Positions 14,959 through 22,563 of a stretch of 25,183 nucleotides of DNA are shown here, piece by piece. The DNA is from Prolixibacteraceae bacterium (GTDB taxonomy: Bacteria > Bacteroidota > Bacteroidia > Bacteroidales > Prolixibacteraceae), in the NCBI GenBank assembly GCA_007116765.1, contig SKHV01000020.1, positions 1-25,183 of the forward strand, read 5' to 3'. The position numbers and the translations under genes were made by a program. The notes below the pieces were generated by a model. The model was not told where the DNA came from. It searched no databases and saw nothing but the letters and a program-made list of their open reading frames with translations. Every line of letters starts with the position of its first letter. Positions within the stretch are counted from its first letter, which is position 1.

Positions 14959-16638
14959 CTAACTTTTCATTTTATCATCAGGAAATGTGCTATTCCACTC
15001 ATCTCTAAAGCTTTTTATTTCAGTCTTCATTTCTTTACGCAAGGCCAGTATTCCAATTAAATTGGGAATTGTCATGAGAGCAATAGTAATTCCCGAGAAA
15101 ATCCAAACTAAGGTTGTATCGACAAAAGCGGCAAAAAAGAAGCCTAGGACATAAAGTAAACGATACAGCATAACATATTTAATTCCAAAAAGATAAGTCA
15201 CAGCCCTATCGCCATAGTACGACCAGCTTATAGCGGTTGAAAAAGCAAAAAGCAGCAAACCAATGGTAACTATGTATTTTCCCCAGTCGCCAAACCAACT
15301 GCGTGAGAAAGCTTCTGCAGTAAGCGGTGCACTGTGAATTAGTGATTGACCTTGTAAGTAAAGATTTTCGTTTCGTGATAATCGTCCGTTGGCAACATCT
15401 ACAGAACCTGTAAATGGAGTATTGTTGGCGCTCATTACCTGCACATTTTCGGCTACAGAGCGGGCATGAAATACAGTAACACTGTTTTGAATTTCGCCTT
15501 GTACCACCTCAAGTACACCGGTGTAATGAACTACATCTTCTCCTTTTAAGAGATAGCGATTAAGCGCTTTCACATTCTCGTGATTTTCTTCGCTGTAATA
15601 TCCTGAAAGGATTACCATATCGGCATCCTGAAAGCGATTATCAATTTTTTCGGACCAAACGCCCGAAGCGAGCAGGGTTAAGCCGGTAAGGGTACATATA
15701 ATTATAGTATCGATGAAAGGCTCAAGCAAAGCCACAAGCCCCTCAGAAACCGGTTCGTGTGCTCTTGCTGCCGCATGCGCAATGGGAGCTGAGCCCTGCC
15801 CCGCCTCATTCGAAAACAAGCCGCGGTTCACCCCCCGGTTAAAGGCAAAAGCAATACCGGCACCCAAAAAGCCTCCTGTAGCTGCAGTACCCGTAAATAC
15901 ATCGCCTATAATGGCTACCAGCGAAGGAATAATATTCTCGTAATTAAATGCAATAACCGACAAAGCACCTACAAAATAAATAATAGCCATAGTCGGCACT
16001 AAACGCACCGTTACTTTAGCAATTCGCTTGATGCCTCCAATAATTACAAAAGCCAGCAATACAGAAAGTATTGCACCTGTTAAAATTTTATTTATTCCGA
16101 ATGTGGCATAAACGGAGTTCGAAATAGAATTGATTTGAGGTAAATTACCTGTACCAAACGATGAAAAAATAGTAGCCAATGCAAAAATTGCAGCCAACCA
16201 TGGCAATTTCAGCCTGTTTTTCATAAAATACATGGGACCTCCCGAAATAGTTCCATCGGCTGCTGTTTCGCGATATTTATGCGACAAGGTTACCTCAACA
16301 AACTTTGTGGTCATTCCCAAAAATGCGGTTACCAACATCCAAAAAAGAGCTGCCGGGCCTCCAAGGTGAATAGCCAGCGCTACCCCGGCAATGTTACCGG
16401 TTCCCACAGTACCCGAGAGTGCTGTAGTTAAAGCCTGAAAATGTGAAGTATCTCCTTTGTCCCCTTTTCGATCAAACTTTCCTTTTACAATTTTCAGCGC
16501 TAAGGAAAAAAACCTTATTTGCGGAAACTTAAGATAGAAAGTAAAAAACAAGCCTGTACCGAGTAACAGAAGCACAAACCAAAACGAACCGCCAATGTGG
16601 CCATCGATAAAAATTAATGCATCGGTGAGTTTTTGCAT
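14959..16638 (-). CDS. Alanine/glycine:cation symporter family protein (AgcS type) with a ~105-residue insert
   Basis: 559 residues, a polytopic inner-membrane protein of the alanine-or-glycine:cation symporter family, which imports small neutral amino acids with sodium or protons. Clear family motifs are GTVGTGNIAGVALAIHLGGP (76-95), the family signature region AFLGMTTKFVEVTLSHKYR (105-123) followed by GGPMYFMK, and FNRGVNRGLFSNEAGQGSAP (266-285). The TLTGLTLLASG helix (316-326) and FAFSTAISWSYYGDR (464-478) are normally near neighbours; here they are separated by about 105 soluble residues (about 328-437) rich in beta-strand-like sequence. The insert is plausible for Bacteroidota members but its role is unknown. 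The ATG at 16638 gives MQKLTDALIFIDGHIGG. It is divergent from the DUF456 gene. Confidence 0.93.
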   Translation of the reverse strand: MQKLTDALIFIDGHIGGSFWFVLLLLGTGLFFTFYLKFPQIRFFSLALKIVKGKFDRKGDKGDTSHFQALTTALSGTVGTGNIAGVALAIHLGGPAALFWMLVTAFLGMTTKFVEVTLSHKYRETAADGTISGGPMYFMKNRLKLPWLAAIFALATIFSSFGTGNLPQINSISNSVYATFGINKILTGAILSVLLAFVIIGGIKRIAKVTVRLVPTMAIIYFVGALSVIAFNYENIIPSLVAIIGDVFTGTAATGGFLGAGIAFAFNRGVNRGLFSNEAGQGSAPIAHAAARAHEPVSEGLVALLEPFIDTIIICTLTGLTLLASGVWSEKIDNRFQDADMVILSGYYSEENHENVKALNRYLLKGEDVVHYTGVLEVVQGEIQNSVTVFHARSVAENVQVMSANNTPFTGSVDVANGRLSRNENLYLQGQSLIHSAPLTAEAFSRSWFGDWGKYIVTIGLLLFAFSTAISWSYYGDRAVTYLFGIKYVMLYRLLYVLGFFFAAFVDTTLVWIFSGITIALMTIPNLIGILALRKEMKTEIKSFRDEWNSTFPDDKMKS

Positions 16639-16678
16639 AAGTTTTTATATTTTGAAATTTTTGTGGTCTGCAAAATAG

Positions 16679-16755
16679 TAATTATTGACAATAATCAAGC
16701 GTGGTAACAGATATCTTTATAAATTTATAGTCTTCTTTTGATTAATTATTGACAA
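16679..16755. repeat. Paired 13-bp direct repeat in the agcS/DUF456 divergent promoter region
   Basis: TAATTATTGACAA occurs exactly at 16679-16691 and again at 16743-16755, 64 bp apart start to start. The first copy extends into a perfect inverted repeat, ATTATTG-A-CAATAAT (16681-16695). Position and symmetry fit an operator for a dimeric regulator, but the sequence is AT-rich and chance cannot be excluded. Confidence 0.4.
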
Positions 16756-16772
16756 AATAAAATTGCTGAAGA

Positions 16773-17255
16773 ATGATTGACATTATACTGATTATATTAG
16801 GGATAGCTCTGCTCTTAATAGGCTTTGCCGGATGCATATTGCCGGTAATTCCAGGGCCTCCTATTTCGTATTTGGCATTGTTGCTGCTACACTTTACTTC
16901 AAAATACGAGTTTCATTCCGATTTTTTAATACTGTGGGCAATAATAGCTGTTGGAATCACAATACTCGACAATGTAATACCGGTGTGGAGTACTCAAAAG
17001 TACGGGGGTAGTAAAAAAGCAGTGTGGGGTTCAGCCCTTGGACTGATAGCAGGACTAATTCTCTTCCCTCCGTTTGGAATAATTATTGGCCCCTTTGTAG
17101 GTGCTGTAATAGGAGAACTCATTGACGGAAAAACAAACAGAATGGCTTTACGCTCGGGATTTAGTGCATTTATTGGCTTCTTTTTTGGGATAATACTAAA
17201 GCTGATTGCTTCGGGAATGATTACCTTTTACTTCTTTAAAGCACTGCTACAATAA
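16773..17255 (+). CDS. DUF456 family small membrane protein
   Basis: 160 residues with about four to five hydrophobic segments and glycine-rich helices (ILGIALLLIGFAGCILPVIP; ALGLIAGLILFPPFGIIIGP; FVGAVIGELIDGK). The early GCILPVIPGPP and the paired G-rich repeats in the middle are characteristic of DUF456, a family of inner-membrane proteins with no established function. Length is normal for the family. It is transcribed alone, away from agcS. No U-tract terminator on its own strand follows; the hairpin at 17264-17289 has its T-run in the other orientation. Confidence 0.85.
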   Translation: MIDIILIILGIALLLIGFAGCILPVIPGPPISYLALLLLHFTSKYEFHSDFLILWAIIAVGITILDNVIPVWSTQKYGGSKKAVWGSALGLIAGLILFPPFGIIIGPFVGAVIGELIDGKTNRMALRSGFSAFIGFFFGIILKLIASGMITFYFFKALLQ

Positions 17256-17289
17256 AATAAAAAAACCGTCCGAGAGGAAGCGGACGGTT
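17256..17289 (-). terminator. Rho-independent terminator, minus strand
   Basis: Perfect 9-bp stem (17264-17272 with 17281-17289), 8-nt loop, followed on the minus strand by eight T and then ATTTTATT. On the plus strand the hairpin is preceded by A and followed by AAGGGAATTAA, so it is not a plus-strand terminator. Confidence 0.7.
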
Positions 17290-17337
17290 AAGGGAATTAA
17301 TGAATTGGGAGAATACTAAAGATATATTCCTTAATAG
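17256..17337 (-). ncRNA. Candidate orphan small RNA, about 82 nt
   Basis: Read on the minus strand, this segment has three parts. First, a 5' stem pairs TTAAGGAAT (17334-17326) with ATTCCCTTAA (17297-17288), with one bulge, enclosing an inner GAATA/TATTC pairing. Second comes a 9-bp terminator hairpin AACCGTCCG/CGGACGGTT (17289-17281 with 17272-17264). Third is an eight-base T-run. A promoter-like TTG-N20-CACTTTTG lies just upstream, with the same geometry as the tRNA promoter in this window. The loops are pyrimidine-rich (CTTCCTCT, TTCTCCC). There is no ORF. No protein gene on the minus strand lies to the right that would need this terminator, which is why I read it as an independent transcript. 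I cannot assign it to a known RNA family. Confidence 0.45.
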
Positions 17338-17343
17338 TCACTG

Positions 17344-17374
17344 CAAAAGTGTTTGATTAAGCTTAGAACAACAA
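17344..17374 (-). promoter_or_regulatory. Candidate promoter for the minus-strand small RNA
   Basis: On the minus strand TTG (17374-17372), 20 bases, then CACTTTTG (17351-17344), one base from TAnnTTTG. The spacing is the same as at the tRNA-Pro promoter. Start of transcription would fall near 17337. Confidence 0.35.
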
Positions 17375-17479
17375 GTATTTGTTTAACTTTCAAATTCATT
17401 AATGAACGAAGAGTAGGTTTGGAGCGATAAAGTTAAATTTCTTTGAAAAAATGAATTCTTTATTGCACGAAAAAATCCT

Positions 17480-17487
17480 TATTTTTG
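17480..17487 (+). promoter_or_regulatory. Candidate -7 box for the vWA/envelope operon
   Basis: TATTTTTG matches TAnnTTTG exactly, 27 bases before the TTG start at 17515. No standard -33 element is seen. Apart from this and the small-RNA locus, the gap 17256-17514 holds no gene I can support. Confidence 0.45.
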
Positions 17488-17514
17488 GCATTAAATAAAT
17501 AAAACCAAAAGAAA

Positions 17515-19593
17515 TTGAATATACAACTCAACATATCGTACCCGGGACTACTACTAATACTTTTTATAATCTTGTCGGTAAGCACAAGCTATGTAATTTA
17601 TTATTATCGAAAAATAACCTTCGAATTTGACAAGAACCAAAGAATATTTTTAAGCGTAGTAAAATTCCTTTACCTGTTTCTTATACTATTTCTACTGCTC
17701 TCACCGCTTATCGAACGTTTTGTAAACCGAAGCGAAAAGCCAATATTGATTGTAGGTATCGATAATTCAGAATCGATAATTCAAGATGAAGAAAGTGCTG
17801 TCTTTATTGAGGAATATAGTCAGCTTATAAATGATGATTTGAGCGACAAATTCAGCATTGAATATCTTTTGTTTGGCGAAGAAGTGATAAAAAGCGAAAA
17901 GCCCGATTTTTCGTATCAAAAATCAAACTACTCCAGTTTTTTCAGGGAAATCGAAAAGCGCTACTTTAACATGAATGTAGGAGCTGTAATGCTAATTGGG
18001 GATGGCATTTATAATGAAGGACTAAACCCGGAGCAAAGTATAGATCGGATAAATTCGCCTGTTTTCACAGTTGGAATTGGCGATACAATCACAAAAACAG
18101 ATCAGTCCATAAGCGGAGTAAATCACAACCCCAATGTATTTCTGGGCAACAGCTTTCCGGTTGAAGTGGAAATGCTATTCACCGAATTTCCTCATTCCAG
18201 CTCACAACTATCAATTTTTTTAGATAACGAGTTGGTAAAAACCGAAACGATAGATATACCCCAACGCAATTATTACCAGCGCAGCTTGTTCAATATTACT
18301 GCTGAACAAGCAGGGCTGAAAAATGTAAGCTTGGTACTAAGTCCGATTGTTGAAGAAGAAAATACCCGAAACAACCGCTATAACTTTACCATTGAAGTAC
18401 ACGACAACCGAAAAGATGTGTTGATATTATCGCAGGGGCCACACCCCGACATAGGAGCAATAAGCACTACACTAAATAATCAGGCCAATTTCAACATTAC
18501 CAATAGTGACATTACACTTTTCAATGGTCAAATTAGCGACTACGATCTTGTGGTACTGAATCAACTGCCATCGGCTATGACCCGCAGTCACGAGGTTTTT
18601 CAAGCCATTAAAGATGACAATACCCCTTTACTTTTATTGGTTGGTCCACGCACTTCAATTCCGGCCTTAAACGACCTCGAACTTGACTTTAGCTTAAATA
18701 CCACAAGTTTAAGTGAAGAAAGCACACCCTACTTCAATGAAAGCTTCGCATTGTTTAGTATGCCGGGAAATATTCGCGAAATAGAAAAAGTATACCCACC
18801 GGTAATCACTCACTATACTGAATGTACCTACAGTTCGGAATTTGATGTGTTGGCATTCCAACGAATTAAGGGCATTGAAATGAATTACCCTTTAATTTTT
18901 GCCGGACAAACCGAAAACCGAAAAACAGGAGCCATACTGGGTGAAGGCATATGGCGCTGGCGCTTGCGCGAGTATCAAAACTACAACAACCAAAACGCAT
19001 TCAATCAGATAATTGTTAATTTATTCAACTATTTATCGCTTGAGGAAGAAAGAGAACAATTCAGAATAAGCTACAATCGAATCGAATATGAATTTTCGCC
19101 CATTCAGATAAAGGCACAGCTTTTCAACGAAATATTTGAACCAGTTGAGAATGCCGAGATTCATTTAACATTGTCTGATTCTACCGGTAGCGAGTTTGGT
19201 TATATTTTCGACCCCACCACTGCAGGCTATAATTTGAATTTAGGCTATTTGCCGGCAGGAAATTACTCATTCATTGCCGAAACAGAAACGACAAACGACA
19301 AGTTTTCTAGAGGAGGCTCATTCAATGTGCAAGAAGTAAGCCTGGAGCAGCAGCAACTCACATCAAATTTTAGAATCCTCAATTTCATATCGTCAAACAC
19401 CGGAGGTAGCTTTGCAACAAGCGGGGAAAGCACTCAATTAATTGAAATTATGAAGAATAAGGAGAGCATTGCCCCAAAAACACATCGCGAACAAATAATA
19501 TATGAGCTAGTTGACTGGAAATGGGTATTGTTGCTTATATTAGGACTTGCCTCTTTGGAATGGTTTTTGAGAAAATTTTGGGGTAGTTACTAA
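17515..19593 (+). CDS. Membrane-anchored vWA-like protein, first gene of the envelope operon
   Basis: 692 residues. Two N-terminal transmembrane helices (about 10-31 and 46-66) are followed by a von Willebrand A-like domain: PILIVGIDNSESI carries a DxSxS metal site (Asp83, Ser85, Ser87), with MLIGDGIYNEGLNP and FTVGIGD as further vWA landmarks. Then comes an Ig-like segment, a flavodoxin/amidotransferase-like stretch (KDVLILSQGPHPDIGAIST; YDLVVLNQLPS), more beta-rich sequence and a final transmembrane helix (about 668-688) with a short basic tail. The architecture recalls large BatA-like or 'hypothetical vWA' proteins of Bacteroidota, which are membrane-bound with a periplasmic body; no function is established. 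The start is TTG: there is no in-frame ATG before about residue 150 and the first helix needs this start. It is 25 bases from the next gene. Confidence 0.8.
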   Translation: MNIQLNISYPGLLLILFIILSVSTSYVIYYYRKITFEFDKNQRIFLSVVKFLYLFLILFLLLSPLIERFVNRSEKPILIVGIDNSESIIQDEESAVFIEEYSQLINDDLSDKFSIEYLLFGEEVIKSEKPDFSYQKSNYSSFFREIEKRYFNMNVGAVMLIGDGIYNEGLNPEQSIDRINSPVFTVGIGDTITKTDQSISGVNHNPNVFLGNSFPVEVEMLFTEFPHSSSQLSIFLDNELVKTETIDIPQRNYYQRSLFNITAEQAGLKNVSLVLSPIVEEENTRNNRYNFTIEVHDNRKDVLILSQGPHPDIGAISTTLNNQANFNITNSDITLFNGQISDYDLVVLNQLPSAMTRSHEVFQAIKDDNTPLLLLVGPRTSIPALNDLELDFSLNTTSLSEESTPYFNESFALFSMPGNIREIEKVYPPVITHYTECTYSSEFDVLAFQRIKGIEMNYPLIFAGQTENRKTGAILGEGIWRWRLREYQNYNNQNAFNQIIVNLFNYLSLEEEREQFRISYNRIEYEFSPIQIKAQLFNEIFEPVENAEIHLTLSDSTGSEFGYIFDPTTAGYNLNLGYLPAGNYSFIAETETTNDKFSRGGSFNVQEVSLEQQQLTSNFRILNFISSNTGGSFATSGESTQLIEIMKNKESIAPKTHREQIIYELVDWKWVLLLILGLASLEWFLRKFWGSY

Positions 19594-19618
19594 AACATCA
19601 ACGAAACCTGTAATAAAT

Positions 19619-20656
19619 ATGAAAAATATGAAAAAAACAATATTTCTGTTAATATTCACTTTTTGCATAATCAGTGCTTACCCTCAGCTCCGAAGTTTCA
19701 GGGTCGAAATACCTTATCCGCCCCCAATAGCAATATCTGACTCTATACAAAGTTTAACCCTATTAAACCGAAGTGTTACACACGAGTTTGAAAACTATGA
19801 TGAACGCGAACTTCAAATTGAATTTTACAAAAAAAACTTTTCTGATGACATGATTTTGCTTGACAGTGTTGCAGCCGACAGCACCATAAAATCACTGGGT
19901 ATATTTCTGTTTGAATCGGAGCGTTTCGACATTGTAATACCTACTTATAATTCTGTTTTTCGAACCGAAACATACACCAGCACCCCTGAACCATTCGACT
20001 GGGCTTTTGTAAACGAAATGTGTAGCACTTATCAAACCGATGCCCTTGCGGTGCTCGAAAACATCGCCATACGCACAGTAACGAACTACAATACTGCAAT
20101 TGACAGCTATTCTTTTATGATTCCGCAAGAGTATCACTACGCTTCGATGGATTTTTACAGCCGTTCGCACTGGCGTATTTATTATCCTGAAACTGAAACA
20201 ATAATTGTAGATATTCAAATGAATCACGATACAATATATTGGGATTATTTCGATTATTCATTAAGCGATTTATTTAAAGGACTTCCTTCGGTAAAATCGG
20301 CCACCATTGAAACTTCGGTAAAGACTGCTTACGATTTTTCTCAAAAAATTACTCCGCAATGGAAATCGGAAAACCGTTATTATTATGTAATTAGAAATAA
20401 GAATATCGACAAATCGGTTGAAATGGCCGCAATCGGCAACTGGCAGGAAGCACTCGACAACTGGCTTCAATATGCCGAATCGGGTAATCGTTTCAGAAGA
20501 AGTAAAACTCAGCTAAACATAGCATTGGCTTACGAAATGGTGGGCGATTTAAACAGTGCTATTCAATGGGCGCAAAAATCAAGCGAAACTTATTACCGTT
20601 CAATTTCGAACCACTATTTAAAAGAACTGTTAAAAAGACATGCTGCTATACACTAA
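19619..20656 (+). CDS. DUF6340-like secreted protein with C-terminal TPR-like repeat
   Basis: 345 residues. A signal peptide (MKKTIFLLIFTFCIISAYPQ) has no lipobox Cys at the cleavage point. The body includes strand-rich segments (LRSFRVEIPYPPPIAI; TIIVDIQMNHDTIYWDYFDY) and the C-terminal about 75 residues form TPR-like helices (VEMAAIGNWQEALDNWLQYA; NIALAYEMVGDLNSAIQWAQ). This fits my memory of DUF6340, a Bacteroidota family of uncharacterised envelope proteins, but the assignment is by eye. It is 25 bases after the vWA gene and 15 before the LpoB-like lipoprotein, so all are one transcript. ATGs at 19619 and 19628 are both possible starts. Confidence 0.65.
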   Translation: MKNMKKTIFLLIFTFCIISAYPQLRSFRVEIPYPPPIAISDSIQSLTLLNRSVTHEFENYDERELQIEFYKKNFSDDMILLDSVAADSTIKSLGIFLFESERFDIVIPTYNSVFRTETYTSTPEPFDWAFVNEMCSTYQTDALAVLENIAIRTVTNYNTAIDSYSFMIPQEYHYASMDFYSRSHWRIYYPETETIIVDIQMNHDTIYWDYFDYSLSDLFKGLPSVKSATIETSVKTAYDFSQKITPQWKSENRYYYVIRNKNIDKSVEMAAIGNWQEALDNWLQYAESGNRFRRSKTQLNIALAYEMVGDLNSAIQWAQKSSETYYRSISNHYLKELLKRHAAIH

Positions 20657-20671
20657 TCAATAATTAATGAG

Positions 20672-21166
20672 ATGAAACATACATTATACATCATTACTAT
20701 TCTCTTTATTTTTCAGGCTTGCTCGGTACTAAAACAACCTGAGGCAGTTCCCGAAATAAAAGAAATACCAGAAAACGAACTTAGCGAAGCAATAACTAAT
20801 TCAGCAAATACGATAGTACAACACGAAGTAATCTCGCAGTTTATGCTCCAAAACAATGCCCGCCCAACCATCATTACCTCAAATGTTACAAACAAAAGCG
20901 GGGCAATAACCAACATTGCAAAGATTTACGAAAACATTGATATGGCCTTGATCCAAACCGGGCAGGCTCGTGTGTTAAAATCGAATGAAGCCCAACGCGT
21001 TGAAAAACCTCAGCAATTGGCTAAAGCCGTTAGTATTGACTTTGCACTAAGTGCAAGCATAGAAGAAATAAGAAGAAATAATACTATCCATTATATTTTC
21101 ACTCTTTCCTTATGGAACGAAAACTCAAGCAAACCAATCGTGACCATTGAAAAACAAATTGAATAA
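20672..21166 (+). CDS. LpoB-like outer-membrane lipoprotein
   Basis: 164 residues. The lipobox ends FQAC (Cys17). After a Pro/Glu-rich linker comes a single domain with RPTIITSNVTNKSGAITNIAKIYENI, DMALIQTGQARVL and AVSIDFALSASIEEI, ending in a beta hairpin (IHYIFTLSLWNENS). This is the pattern of LpoB-type proteins: a 'names of conditions' loop (N-T/S-N-K), a helix with ALxxTG, and an (L/V)xASI..I strand. E. coli LpoB activates the peptidoglycan synthase PBP1b from the outer membrane; whether this protein does the same is inference. It lies 15 bases from genes on either side. Confidence 0.65.
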   Translation: MKHTLYIITILFIFQACSVLKQPEAVPEIKEIPENELSEAITNSANTIVQHEVISQFMLQNNARPTIITSNVTNKSGAITNIAKIYENIDMALIQTGQARVLKSNEAQRVEKPQQLAKAVSIDFALSASIEEIRRNNTIHYIFTLSLWNENSSKPIVTIEKQIE

Positions 21167-21181
21167 TTTTATACATTTTAA

Positions 21182-22471
21182 ATGGAAAATTTCAAACCTA
21201 CTAACTACCGGTTAGAATCGCTGTGTTGTGGCACCCGCTTTGAAGACTTGCACTGGGATTTAAACTGCCCGCACAACGAAAAACCCGCACTTATCAGAGC
21301 AATTTACGCCAATAAACAAATAGAAATAAAAAACCTGCCCGGCTTGTATAAATATGCCAACTGGCTGCCCATTGAAAAAAATTTGGAAGGCTCAGGTTCA
21401 CCGATAACTTACAAAAGCAAAGGATTGGCCAAACAACTTGGGTTAAGCAAACTCTACATTACTTTTAACGGATACTGGCCCGAAAAAGGGGCATTGATGC
21501 AAACCGGAACATTCAAGGAGTGTGAAGCTTTTTCGGTGTGTGCCCGCAAAAACGACCAAAAAGATAAAATAATGGTAGTTGCATCGGCCGGGAATACAGC
21601 CAGGGCCTTTGCGCGCGTGTGTTCTGAAAATAAAATCCCCTTGTTACTTTGTATTCCCGAGGATAACTTATCGGCCTTATGGTTTAAGGAAGAATTGAAC
21701 CCCTGCGTGAGGATTATCTCATCGGCCAGTGGCAGCGACTACTTCGATGCCATACACCTTTCGAACATTGCAGCCGAAATGGACATGTTTTATCCCGAAG
21801 GCGGCGCAAAAAACGTTGCCCGTCGCGACGGAATGGCTCTTACAGTAGTTGATGCCGTAACAACTATTGGTAAAATTCCCGACTATTACTTTCAGGCCAT
21901 TGGAAGTGGTACCGGTGCCATTGCAGCCTGGGAGGCAAACCTGCGTTTCATTGAAGATGGCCGCTTTGGCCACAACAAAATGAAACTGATGGTTTCGCAA
22001 AACACTCCATTTTTACCCATAAAAGATGCATGGGATGCCCGTTCGCGTAATATGCTCCCGCTTGATGATGATTTGGCCAGGAAACAAGTTGAAGAAATAA
22101 ACGCCAAAGTACTGTCGAACCGCAGGCCCCCCTACTCGCTTATTGGCGGCTTATTCGATGCACTGATGGATACCAATGGCGAAGTGCTTGCTGCCACCAA
22201 CAGCGAAGCTGAAAAGGCAGCACAATTGTTTCTCGAAACCGAAGGAAACGACATCACTTCGGCTGCCGCAGTTGCCGTAGCCACGCTTATAGATGCAGTA
22301 AATACAGGAAAAGTTGAAAAAGATGCTCTCATTATGCTGAACATCACAGGCGGCGGAACCGAAAAATTCAAGTCGGAACATAAAACCGTGTATGCCAAAC
22401 CCGAACTAATTTTTCCCATTGACCCTGACCCCGAAATGGTAAAAGCAAAATTGGAAGAGTTGTTCAAATAA
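21182..22471 (+). CDS. Cysteate synthase-like PLP enzyme (threonine-synthase superfamily)
   Basis: 429 residues, a fold-type II PLP enzyme. Lys112 in ALMQTGTFKECEAF is the Schiff-base lysine, ASAGNTARAFA (134-144) the phosphate/substrate loop, AIGSGTGAIAAWEA the cofactor phosphate loop, and NITGGGTEKF the C-terminal signature. This combination matches archaeal cysteate synthase (O-phosphoserine + sulfite to L-cysteate + phosphate), which feeds coenzyme M in methanogens. In Bacteroidota, homologues supply cysteate for sulfonolipids such as capnine. A plain threonine synthase is less likely because the TGTFKECEA motif differs from SFKD. An N-terminal CCGTRF...NCP cysteine trio could bind metal. 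It ends the operon and converges on trxB. The acyltransferase and reductase of the sulfonolipid route are not in this window. Confidence 0.78.
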   Translation: MENFKPTNYRLESLCCGTRFEDLHWDLNCPHNEKPALIRAIYANKQIEIKNLPGLYKYANWLPIEKNLEGSGSPITYKSKGLAKQLGLSKLYITFNGYWPEKGALMQTGTFKECEAFSVCARKNDQKDKIMVVASAGNTARAFARVCSENKIPLLLCIPEDNLSALWFKEELNPCVRIISSASGSDYFDAIHLSNIAAEMDMFYPEGGAKNVARRDGMALTVVDAVTTIGKIPDYYFQAIGSGTGAIAAWEANLRFIEDGRFGHNKMKLMVSQNTPFLPIKDAWDARSRNMLPLDDDLARKQVEEINAKVLSNRRPPYSLIGGLFDALMDTNGEVLAATNSEAEKAAQLFLETEGNDITSAAAVAVATLIDAVNTGKVEKDALIMLNITGGGTEKFKSEHKTVYAKPELIFPIDPDPEMVKAKLEELFK

Positions 22472-22563
22472 CCTGGATACTGGATGCTGGATTATTAGAT
22501 AGCTAAATTGAGGGAGTCGAAGAGTAGAACATTCTCCCACTCTCTCATTCTCCCATTCTCTCA
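22472..22563. repeat. Low-complexity convergent spacer with short tandem units
   Basis: The gap between the two convergent genes holds three CTGGAT-type units (22473-22492) and a CT-rich stretch of alternating TCTCCCA/TCTCTCAT units (22530-22565). These resemble dispersed low-complexity repeats common between genes in Bacteroidota. No clear terminator hairpin is present. Confidence 0.55.

Noticed and set aside
17264..17289. Terminator for the DUF456 gene
   Set aside because: The T-run follows the hairpin only on the minus strand; on the plus strand the hairpin is followed by AAGGGAATTAA.
21182..22471. Calling the PLP enzyme a standard threonine synthase
   Set aside because: The lysine motif TGTFKECEA and the C-terminal NITGGGTEKF fit cysteate synthase better than the SFKD-type threonine synthases, and no threonine-pathway genes are adjacent.
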